61,104 nt of DNA from Bacteroidales bacterium (GTDB lineage: Bacteria > Bacteroidota > Bacteroidia > Bacteroidales > Prolixibacteraceae), in NCBI GenBank assembly GCA_012719495.1, contig JAAYAG010000066.1, positions 1 through 61,104 of the forward strand, written 5' to 3'. Position 1 is the stretch's first letter. Each line of letters opens with the position of its first letter. The notes beneath the pieces were generated by a model that ran no database searches, was not told the DNA's origin, and worked only from the letters and a program-made list of their open reading frames with translations. A program made the translations under genes and the position numbers. Of the stretch, positions 45,152 to 52,442 are shown piece after piece.

Positions 45152-45934
45152 ATGAAGCTAAACAAACTCGCCATCTTACTTATATTGGTTTCAGGGCTTT
45201 TTTCGCTGAAGGCTCAGGAGATCGATCTGTATATTGTTAGTATTAAAGGAACAATTATTAGCTCAGATAATGCAGAACCCGTTCCCTATGCTCATATAAT
45301 AAACCCGCGCATCCATGGTGGTACCACGTCTAATGCTGATGGTTATTTTTCAATTAACATGCTTACCGAGGATACATTAATTATTCGTGCAGTGGGTTTT
45401 GTCGATTATAAATTCACTGTAAAAGAGTTCCCGCCCAAAGATTCGTACGAGATAAAACTGAACCCTGTCCGGTATTTGCTCAACGAGGTAACGGTAACCG
45501 AGAAGAATAGGCTGAAAGATCAACTGGGTTTGCCTGATGCAAAGCCTCTTGATGTACCTATTGAATTGCGAAGTTCAACATTCAATGAAAAACCTTCATT
45601 TTTGGCCGCTATATTAAGCCCGGCTTCTTTTTTAACGTATCATCTTAGCGGGGAAGAAAAAAGCAAAAGGGCTACACTAAAGGCAATTCAATCGGGTAAA
45701 GAATGGGACCAGTTTTCAATGTATCACAACCTCGACAATATTAACCGGTTAACAGGTCTCGATGGGAGTGAGGCCGATGAATTTATGGTGTATTGCAACA
45801 TTAACAACCGGTTACCGTATTTTGCAAGTCAAATGGAGATAGAGTTTCAAATAATGGATCTTTATTTCAAATTTAAGAAAGAGAAAACAGAAAAAGTAGA
45901 AACCCCAGAAACTCCAGAAACTCCGGGAAAGTAG
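45152..45934 (+). CDS. Secreted carboxypeptidase-D-regulatory-like protein
   Basis: About 260 residues from the ATG at 45152 (MKLNKLAILL), which places a signal peptide (through SGLFSLKAQ) at the N terminus; upstream in-frame ATGs at 45083 and 45134 are less likely. Residues ~27-110 form a carboxypeptidase-regulatory-like sandwich: IKGTIISSDNAEPVPYAHI...TTSNADGYFSINM...DTLIIRAVGFVDYKF, then LNEVTVTEKN. The rest is a helical region unlike a TonB barrel, ending in a Pro/Glu/Thr repeat (three copies of PET). A periplasmic or surface protein of unknown role, found alone. Confidence 0.75.
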   Translation: MKLNKLAILLILVSGLFSLKAQEIDLYIVSIKGTIISSDNAEPVPYAHIINPRIHGGTTSNADGYFSINMLTEDTLIIRAVGFVDYKFTVKEFPPKDSYEIKLNPVRYLLNEVTVTEKNRLKDQLGLPDAKPLDVPIELRSSTFNEKPSFLAAILSPASFLTYHLSGEEKSKRATLKAIQSGKEWDQFSMYHNLDNINRLTGLDGSEADEFMVYCNINNRLPYFASQMEIEFQIMDLYFKFKKEKTEKVETPETPETPGK

Positions 45935-46014
45935 GTAACATAAACACTAATACAGCGATTTTTTTTGATTTACCTTCTTTTTGCCGAAATGACAATTCTG
46001 TGAAGAAAACTATG

Positions 46015-46089
46015 TGGGTTGTACTGGATTCGAACCAGTGACCCCTACCCTGTCAAGGTAATGCTCTAAACCAACTGAGCTAACAACCC
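46015..46089 (-). tRNA. tRNA-Val (anticodon GAC)
   Basis: A 75-nt cloverleaf on the minus strand: acceptor GGGTTGT/ACAACCC, D arm GCTCAGTTGGTTTAGAGC, anticodon loop TTGACAG giving GAC (valine, GTC codon), and T arm ACTGGTTCGAATCCAGT. CCA is not encoded. Resembles E. coli tRNA-Val(GAC) in the anticodon arm. Confidence 0.95.
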
Positions 46090-46100
46090 GTTATTTTTTG

Positions 46101-46132
46101 CAAATGTAAATTTTTTAGGCAAAACCCACAAA
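46101..46132 (-). promoter_or_regulatory. Promoter of tRNA-Val
   Basis: On the minus strand TTTG (46132-46129) and TACATTTG (46108-46101) are 20 nt apart; start near 46095, 6 nt ahead of the mature tRNA. Confidence 0.75.
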
Positions 46133-46235
46133 ACTGATCTACTCTTTGTAAAATGTTTTTGTTACGCTGGCTTTTTCTATTTTACTATAAGCATTGTTTG
46201 TGCTTGCGCTTGCAATACAAAAAGCAAACTTTCGT

Positions 46236-46243
46236 TACATTTG
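46236..46243 (+). promoter_or_regulatory. -7 box directly ahead of gldA
   Basis: TACATTTG ends 4 nt before the gldA ATG at 46248, so the predicted start of transcription coincides with the start codon. TTG at 46210-46212 (23-nt spacing) is a possible upstream element. Confidence 0.6.
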
Positions 46244-46247
46244 CAGC

Positions 46248-47156
46248 ATGTCAATTCTAGTTGAAAATATTGTTAAAAGTTATGGCGCCCAGTTGGCTCT
46301 CGATGGGGTTAGTTTTTCATTGGTTAAAGGCGAAATTACGGGATTTTTAGGTCCAAACGGGGCCGGAAAATCCACCTTGATGAAGATTTTGACAGGTTAC
46401 CTTACCCCTGATAGCGGAAAGGCTTATGTCGATAATTTGCTTGTTGGTTCAGATAAAATTGATTTCAGAAAGAAAATTGGCTATTTACCAGAGCAGAATC
46501 CGCTCTATTACGAAATGTATATTCGTGAATATTTGCAAATGGTTGCTGGAATTTATCGCTTAGAAAAGCCTGCAGAGAAAGTTGAGGAGATGATTGAAAT
46601 GACTGGCCTGGCTCCGGAGTCAGGAAAGAAAATTGGCGCATTGTCTAAAGGGTATAAACAACGTGTTGGGTTAGCCCAAGCCTTGATTCACGACCCTGCA
46701 GTGCTTATTCTCGACGAACCAACTACTGGCCTTGATCCAAACCAGCTCGAAGAAATACGTTCTCTTGTTAAGAAAATTAGTGTCGATAAAACAGTTCTTT
46801 TATCGACTCACATCATGCAGGAGGTTGAAGCCCTTTGCGATAGGGTAATCATTATAAATAAAGGGAAAATTGTAGCTGACGGGCTTGCTGCTGATGTAAA
46901 AAAATGGTCGAAAGGGCAGGGGCAAAAAGTACTTTTTTCTACGGTCGAAAAAATATCTCCTGAGTTTCTTTTGTCGTTTTCCTTTGTTGAATCTGTCAAT
47001 CAAGTTGCCGATAACGTGTTTGTTGTTACATCGGCTGTTGAAACCGATATCCGGTCTGAGCTCTTCAAATCAGCGGTAAAAAGCAACCTTACCCTTATTA
47101 CCCTTGCTGAGCAAACGGGCAGTTTTGAAGATATTTTCCGCGAGCTTACCAAGTGA
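46248..47156 (+). CDS. gldA: GldA-like ABC transporter ATP-binding protein
   Basis: A 302-residue ATPase from the ATG at 46248 (MSILVENIVKSYG); the longer frame overlaps the promoter. Motifs: Walker A GPNGAGKST, Q-loop YLPEQNPLY, signature LSKGYKQRVGLAQAL (LSKGY form), Walker B VLILDEPTTGLDPNQLEEI, H-loop LSTHIMQE. The LPEQNPLYYEMYIREYLQMVAGIY region is characteristic of GldA, the ATPase of the GldAFG exporter linked to gliding in flavobacteria. The permease genes gldF/gldG are not adjacent: a terminator follows at once. Assignment is by motif resemblance. Confidence 0.85.
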   Translation: MSILVENIVKSYGAQLALDGVSFSLVKGEITGFLGPNGAGKSTLMKILTGYLTPDSGKAYVDNLLVGSDKIDFRKKIGYLPEQNPLYYEMYIREYLQMVAGIYRLEKPAEKVEEMIEMTGLAPESGKKIGALSKGYKQRVGLAQALIHDPAVLILDEPTTGLDPNQLEEIRSLVKKISVDKTVLLSTHIMQEVEALCDRVIIINKGKIVADGLAADVKKWSKGQGQKVLFSTVEKISPEFLLSFSFVESVNQVADNVFVVTSAVETDIRSELFKSAVKSNLTLITLAEQTGSFEDIFRELTK

Positions 47157-47186
47157 TTTATGTCTCAAAAATGAATAAAAACAATA

Positions 47187-47220
47187 AAACCCGCCAGTTT
47201 TCACCAACGGGTTTCTTTTT
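47187..47220. terminator. Bidirectional terminator between gldA and the GH94 gene
   Basis: AAACCCG (47187-47193) pairs with CGGGTTT (47208-47214), then CTTTTTATC on the plus strand; the minus strand also gives a T-rich run (TTTTATTGTTTTT). It can end both convergent transcripts. Confidence 0.75.
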
Positions 47221-47236
47221 ATCATTCAGGAATAAA

Positions 47237-49630
47237 TTATCCCATTATTACAATCACTTCGTTTGTTGCTTTCATTTTTTCAACCGGAATGAAGTTTCCC
47301 GGGATTTCCTTACCATTCACAATTAGTTTCAAAACACCTTTCTGAACACCGCTTTCGTTCTTCACTTCAATATTAAACTGTTTTCCACGGAAACGACGGG
47401 TCATTTTAAATGATTTCCAGCTAGCTGGAACGCAAGGTTCAATGCGCAATCCATCATAATCGGGCTGAACACCCATGATATACTGCGTAGCTGAATAGTA
47501 ACTCCAGGTGGCAGCACCGGTTAACCAGGGCAAACGCGATGCGCCAAATCTTGGGCTGTATTTGCTATGGGTAAACTGGCAGTTAACATACGGTTCAATC
47601 TGACGGATTTCTGCTTTGGTGTTATATGCTGCTGGCATGAATGCCCTCAAATATTGGAAAGCTTGTTCGCCATTACCCAACATGGTTTCGGCAATAACTG
47701 CCCAGCCTTGTGTATGTGAGAAAATTGAAGCATTCTCCTTCATTCCTTCGTTGAAAAGAGGTGCTTTAACAATTTTGTGACTGATTTTCACATACGGCGG
47801 AGCACAAATGGCAATGCCATATTCCGATGCAAGATTGTCGCGAACGGCTTTCATCGCTTTCTCAGCCTTTTCAGGCGATGCATGTCCACTCAAGACCGAC
47901 CAGGTCTGTGGGTTAAGCCAGCAACTGCCTTCTTCATTTTCTTTAGAGCCATATTTTAACCCGTCGGCACGGTATGCACGCATGTACCAATCGCCGTCCC
48001 AGGTGTGTTCGTCGATGTTTTTATCAAGAATGGACAGATGACCTTTAGCCCATTCTATCTCTTCAGACGTACCGAACTTCTCGTTGATTTCGATATATGT
48101 TTTGAGCGCATAACGTAACTGCATGGCCACAAAAACGGTTTCTCCATCGTGACCCAACTCCAGGCAGTCGTTCCAATCAGCCAGCAAACCACAAGGCAAT
48201 CCATGCTTACCGCTTCGTTCGAGGCTGAATTCGATAGCTCGTTTCAGGTGCCCTATAACCGTGGCCTCGCCTTTGTCGGCAAATGGCAATACTTTATGAT
48301 AGAAATCTATATTACCGGTTTCTTTAACGTAGGCAGGAATACTGTTGAAAAGCCACATGCAATCGTCGGAACGGTACTCCAATTCGTCGGGGCATTTTTC
48401 CTTCCCAGGGTTGTGGGCAAATGGTTTTACCACAGGCATGGCACCTCCGGTTGAGGCTTGCCCGGTTATCATCAGTTCCAATCGTGCACCTGCTTCCTCA
48501 GGAATGGTATGAAGCACCCCAAGCATATCCTGAACGGTGTCGCGGTAACCCAAGCCATCGCGCTCACCGCTATAAACCAAACTTGCTGCACGCGACCACG
48601 CAAAGGTCATCAAACAGTTGAACGGGCTCCACATGTTGGTCATGCTGTTGAATTCAGCATCGGGGGTTTCGATCCACATCCCTTCCAACCGGTTATGCCA
48701 GCTTTTCTTAACAGCGTCGAATTCTACTTTCAGTTTTTCCACTGAATTGAATTCCTGTACAGCAGCTTTACCTTGAACGATAGCTTTTCCAATGCCCATA
48801 AGCACAGCAAACTCTTTCGATTCGCCGGGATTCAGTTCGATATCAATCTGGAAAACCCCACACCCATTGTCACCATACGCTAACGAATTGGTGCATTCAC
48901 CTTTTTCAACAACGGTTGGGTTATGGTATGAATGATAATTTCCAAGAAAGGCATTCAGATCAGTATCATACCCCGACATTTCTGCTCCAACCAATCCAAG
49001 GAAGGTGTGACGATTGCCATCGTGATGTTGAAAATCGCCCGAATCGTCAGCAAGATTTACATTGATACCATGATCAATAATACCATCCTGAACACTCATG
49101 CGCAGAATGTACTGGGTATATTGCAGGTTCATGAAATCTTGCAGCTGATACCAGTTATTGGCATACTCAACAAAGGTGTAAAAACGTAGGTTGCGTTTCA
49201 CCTTATCGTTGTTGGTCACCTTCATCATCCATGTTTCGAAGGCTTTTCCCAGTGGAACAAAATAGGTCGATTCGGTACGGATGTTATCGTATTCCGATTC
49301 GATGATGGTATAAGCCGTTCCGTGGCGACAAACCGATTTGTATTGTTCGAGCGGTTTTCCTACTGGTTGCCATGATGCCGACCAATAATCTTTTTTGTCG
49401 CGGTCGTGGATGTAAAAATACCTTCCGGGCTGGTCGAGCGGGGTGGAGTTAAAACGAAGGCGCATAAATCGGCCTTGTGCAGCCGAGTGGAAAAAGCTGT
49501 ACCCACCGGCATTGTTGGTAATAATGGCACCGTACTCTGTCGATCCGAGGTAATTGCTCCACGACCGTGGGGTATCGGGCCTGTCTATTACATATTCTTT
49601 GTTTAAATCGTCGAAATGTCCGTATTGCAT
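47237..49630 (-). CDS. GH94 disaccharide phosphorylase (cellobiose phosphorylase-like)
   Basis: A 797-residue cytosolic enzyme without signal peptide; the start at 49630 (MQYGHFDDLNKEY) matches known GH94 N termini better than 49654. The N-terminal sandwich (FDDLNKEYVIDRPDTPRSWSNYLG) is followed by the alpha/alpha barrel, with YRDTVQDMLG near 370, catalytic Asp in LADWNDCL near 484 and the phosphate-binding SIFSHTQGW near 650. GH94 enzymes split beta-glucosidic disaccharides with inorganic phosphate, releasing glucose 1-phosphate. The closest resemblance is to cellobiose phosphorylase; other beta-glucoside specificities are possible. Confidence 0.88.
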   Translation of the reverse strand: MQYGHFDDLNKEYVIDRPDTPRSWSNYLGSTEYGAIITNNAGGYSFFHSAAQGRFMRLRFNSTPLDQPGRYFYIHDRDKKDYWSASWQPVGKPLEQYKSVCRHGTAYTIIESEYDNIRTESTYFVPLGKAFETWMMKVTNNDKVKRNLRFYTFVEYANNWYQLQDFMNLQYTQYILRMSVQDGIIDHGINVNLADDSGDFQHHDGNRHTFLGLVGAEMSGYDTDLNAFLGNYHSYHNPTVVEKGECTNSLAYGDNGCGVFQIDIELNPGESKEFAVLMGIGKAIVQGKAAVQEFNSVEKLKVEFDAVKKSWHNRLEGMWIETPDAEFNSMTNMWSPFNCLMTFAWSRAASLVYSGERDGLGYRDTVQDMLGVLHTIPEEAGARLELMITGQASTGGAMPVVKPFAHNPGKEKCPDELEYRSDDCMWLFNSIPAYVKETGNIDFYHKVLPFADKGEATVIGHLKRAIEFSLERSGKHGLPCGLLADWNDCLELGHDGETVFVAMQLRYALKTYIEINEKFGTSEEIEWAKGHLSILDKNIDEHTWDGDWYMRAYRADGLKYGSKENEEGSCWLNPQTWSVLSGHASPEKAEKAMKAVRDNLASEYGIAICAPPYVKISHKIVKAPLFNEGMKENASIFSHTQGWAVIAETMLGNGEQAFQYLRAFMPAAYNTKAEIRQIEPYVNCQFTHSKYSPRFGASRLPWLTGAATWSYYSATQYIMGVQPDYDGLRIEPCVPASWKSFKMTRRFRGKQFNIEVKNESGVQKGVLKLIVNGKEIPGNFIPVEKMKATNEVIVIMG

Positions 49631-49647
49631 AATTGTATGGAAAAAGG

Positions 49648-49701
49648 AAGGCAATGGAAAACGGTTGAACGCAATTGTTTCCTATCGCTTTCTATTGCCT
49701 T
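49648..49701 (-). terminator. Hairpin between GH130 and GH94 genes
   Basis: AAGGCAATGGAAA (49648-49660) pairs with TTTCTATTGCCTT (49689-49701) over 13 positions with one G-U pair; a short T run follows on the minus strand. Likely an attenuator or partial terminator. Confidence 0.55.
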
Positions 49702-49712
49702 CTATTGATAAA

Positions 49713-50705
49713 CTAAAATACTTCAGAATTTGCTTTCATATAGCTGATTACTTCATCAACCTGACAGAAGGCAATAGCAGTATAGGTATCGGCAGCACCA
49801 TAGTAAATGGCAATGCGACCGGTTTCAGCATCGTATAAATTGGCACACGGGAAAACCACATTGGGAACAAATCCCGATGCTTCGTAGGGTAATTCAGGTG
49901 TCAACAGGTAATCGCGCGTACGGTAAAGTACCTTTGAAGGCTCATCAATGTCGAGAAGCACTGCTCCAAAACTGTAAACATAGCCGTTACAAGTACTCGA
50001 TACACCATGATAGAAAAGTAGCCAGCCTTCGGTTGTTTCAATGGGTACCGGGCCTGCGCCTACTTTCATTCCCTGCCACCAGCCCTGTCCGCCATTGGTC
50101 ATCACCAGCTTGTGATTACCCCAGTGAATCATGTCGGGGCTTTCGCTGATGTAGATATTCCCAAACGGTGTATGACCGGTGTCGCTGGGACGGCTCAATA
50201 ATTTATATTTTCCATTGATCTTCCTTGGAAAAAGAACACCGTTGCGGTTGTAAGGCATCAATGGGTTAGGCATGCGAACAAAGGTTTTGAAATCGTTTGT
50301 TTTTCCCAATCCAATGGATGGGCCACGCATATCATCACACCAGGTTACAAAGAATTCACCTTCGATTTCAACGACACGGGGATCGTAAGCGTAGCTGGTT
50401 GGGGCCGGATTCCCAATTTCATCGACCCATTCAATAGGATCAAGATTCAGGTCGATTTTCAACCCGTCTTTACTGGTTCCTGCAAAAAGTGTGGCACGTC
50501 CGTTCTTTTGATCGGCACGGAATACCCCGGCAAATTCGCCTTTGAAGGGGACAATAGCGCTGTTATAAACCCTGGCAGCCTTTGGAACGGGATTCCATCC
50601 AATGACTGGGTTGCCACTGTATCGCCACATTACGTCGATACAACCGGCAGGTTTATCTTCCCAGGGAATGTTGGGCAGTGCTTTGCCAATAATTGTTTTG
50701 GTCAT
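49713..50705 (-). CDS. GH130 beta-mannoside phosphorylase
   Basis: A 330-residue cytosolic five-bladed propeller. Motifs: YSGNPVIGWNP near 29, VYNSAIVPFKGEFAGVFRAD near 45, YDPRVVEIEGEFFVTWCDD near 107 (the catalytic Asp lies in this region), FPRKINGKYKLLSRPSD near 160 and GWWQGMKVGAGPVPIETTEGWLLFYHG near 207 with phosphate-contacting residues. GH130 enzymes split beta-mannosides such as mannosyl-glucose or mannosyl-GlcNAc with phosphate, releasing mannose 1-phosphate. With the GH94 neighbour, mannosyl-glucose from glucomannan is a plausible substrate. Confidence 0.88.
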   Translation of the reverse strand: MTKTIIGKALPNIPWEDKPAGCIDVMWRYSGNPVIGWNPVPKAARVYNSAIVPFKGEFAGVFRADQKNGRATLFAGTSKDGLKIDLNLDPIEWVDEIGNPAPTSYAYDPRVVEIEGEFFVTWCDDMRGPSIGLGKTNDFKTFVRMPNPLMPYNRNGVLFPRKINGKYKLLSRPSDTGHTPFGNIYISESPDMIHWGNHKLVMTNGGQGWWQGMKVGAGPVPIETTEGWLLFYHGVSSTCNGYVYSFGAVLLDIDEPSKVLYRTRDYLLTPELPYEASGFVPNVVFPCANLYDAETGRIAIYYGAADTYTAIAFCQVDEVISYMKANSEVF

Positions 50706-50733
50706 ATTCTGTTTATTATTAGATGTTTCAAAA

Positions 50734-50772
50734 ACATGCCGAACTATAAAGCGGGTTTATAATTCGGCATGT
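50734..50772 (-). terminator. Long hairpin between the symporter and GH130 genes
   Basis: ACATGCCGAA (50734-50743) pairs perfectly with TTCGGCATGT (50763-50772), and an inner TATAAA/TTTATA extends the stem. Only four Ts follow on the minus strand, so it could be a terminator or mRNA-stabilising structure. Confidence 0.6.
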
Positions 50773-50791
50773 AAATCAATATTGTTGAATA

Positions 50792-52210
50792 CTAAGAAAG
50801 ATCGACACTTTCGCCTAGTTCTTTTCTGCGTATTTCCAAATCATAGCTCATTTCTTTCACTTTTTTATCGGTAAGAGGATAGAAAATGAGAATAATCATG
50901 GACAACACACCCACAGCAGCAGGGATTATGCTGAATAATAATTTTAACCCATGAATGCTATCTGCTGATTGATCTGTATTTGGCTGAAAACCAACTTGAG
51001 ACATAAGTGTTAGTGCAACAAAAGCACCGAAAGCCCAACCGAATTTTTGCGACATGGTTGAGGCTGAAAATACGAGGCCTGTTGAGCGGCGGTTATTTTT
51101 CCATTCTCCGTAGTCAGCAGTATCGGCATACATGGCCCAAAGCAACACGCTGAGTGGTCCACCTGAAATAGATCCTGTAATCTGGAAGAAGAAAATCAAT
51201 CCAAGTTGTTCGGCTGTAAGGAAATATAAGATTCCTGTGCTGAAGATCGCCATGATGAACAATACATAGAATGCATTTTTCTTGCCAATCTTCTTTGCAA
51301 ACCAGCTAACAATTAACGCACCGATGAGTGACGAAATCTGGCCAATCGTGTTATAGGCCGATGTAATGGCCTCGAAGCCATACGTGTCTGTTCCGAGGAA
51401 TGGCAATTTAAGGGTTTGTTCTCCGATGATGTATTTGAAATAATGCACTGTAACACTACCTCTTACTGCTACAAAAAGAATGAATGTTATGGTGGCGGCC
51501 AAAAGAATTAGCCATGGTTTGTTGCTAAACAAATCTTTGAGGTCTTGCTTAACCGACATCTTTTGCGATTTCGGGGGTAAAACCCTCTCGCGGGTGCCTT
51601 TAAAAGCAATCAGGAAGAAAATGACGGCAGCAACACCATAGATCATAAAAGTATATTGCCAGCCTTGGGCATCGTTGCCACCACCTAATGTCTTTGTCAT
51701 AGGGAGTAACGTAGCAGAAACAATAATACCGGCAGCAAAAGCAAAAATAAATTTGATGGATGAGACAGAAGTCCGCTCGTTCGAGTCGGGAGAAATTACG
51801 CCCATCAGCGCAGTGTAAGGAATATTAATGGCTGTGTAAAGCATCATAATGAGGATGAAGGTTACATAAGCCCATATAATTTTTCCTGTCATCCCAAAGT
51901 CGGGCACCGTGAATGTGAGTACTCCCATAAGCGCAAAGGGCACGCAAATCCACAAAAGATATGGTCTGAATTTACCCCATTTGGTCTTAGTTCTGTCGGC
52001 AATCATCCCCATCATAGGGTCGTTAACTCCGTCCCAGATGCGGCTTACTAAAAACATCGTTGCTGCCACAGAAGCAGGAATCAGGAATACGTCGGTGTAA
52101 AAGTAGGTAAAGTAGAGCATGAAGGTTTGCCAATAGAGAACCGATGCCAGGTCGCCAAAACCGTAGGCAAATTTCTCTTTAAAGGCAAGTTTGTGAACAG
52201 TGTTACTCAT
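50792..52210 (-). CDS. GPH-family sugar:cation symporter (MelB-like, MFS fold)
   Basis: A 472-residue inner-membrane transporter with twelve predicted helices. The family signature RIWDGVNDPMMGMIADRTKTKWGKFRPYLLW occupies the loop between helices 2 and 3 (about residues 52-85), and the conserved cytoplasmic repeat appears near 370 (YADTADYGEWKNNRRSTGLVFSA). GPH transporters import glycosides with sodium or protons. Upstream of the two phosphorylases on the same strand, it most likely brings in their disaccharides. Confidence 0.9.
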   Translation of the reverse strand: MSNTVHKLAFKEKFAYGFGDLASVLYWQTFMLYFTYFYTDVFLIPASVAATMFLVSRIWDGVNDPMMGMIADRTKTKWGKFRPYLLWICVPFALMGVLTFTVPDFGMTGKIIWAYVTFILIMMLYTAINIPYTALMGVISPDSNERTSVSSIKFIFAFAAGIIVSATLLPMTKTLGGGNDAQGWQYTFMIYGVAAVIFFLIAFKGTRERVLPPKSQKMSVKQDLKDLFSNKPWLILLAATITFILFVAVRGSVTVHYFKYIIGEQTLKLPFLGTDTYGFEAITSAYNTIGQISSLIGALIVSWFAKKIGKKNAFYVLFIMAIFSTGILYFLTAEQLGLIFFFQITGSISGGPLSVLLWAMYADTADYGEWKNNRRSTGLVFSASTMSQKFGWAFGAFVALTLMSQVGFQPNTDQSADSIHGLKLLFSIIPAAVGVLSMIILIFYPLTDKKVKEMSYDLEIRRKELGESVDLS

Positions 52211-52384
52211 GAGTTAATAGTATTTGTTATTATTAGTTTGTTTTTCGTAAAAAAGAACGCTTCAAGTATTTTGTTTTCGGGTTCGGCCTAGATAGTGCAA
52301 TTTACATTTTTTCTTTGTCTTTTTTTATGGCTACGAAATAAGGATATTCGTAACTAAAAAAAGAGATAATAAGAATTAAAAAAG

Positions 52385-52421
52385 AGGGTGAAATCTTTCT
52401 TTTGTTGCAAGATCTCACCCT
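52385..52421 (-). terminator. Terminator after the first GH31 gene
   Basis: AGGGTGAAATCTT (52385-52397) pairs with AAGATCTCACCCT (52409-52421), 12 of 13 positions, followed on the minus strand by CTCTTTTTTAATTC. Confidence 0.82.
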
Positions 52422-52442
52422 TCTACCTCATCTCTCCTATTT

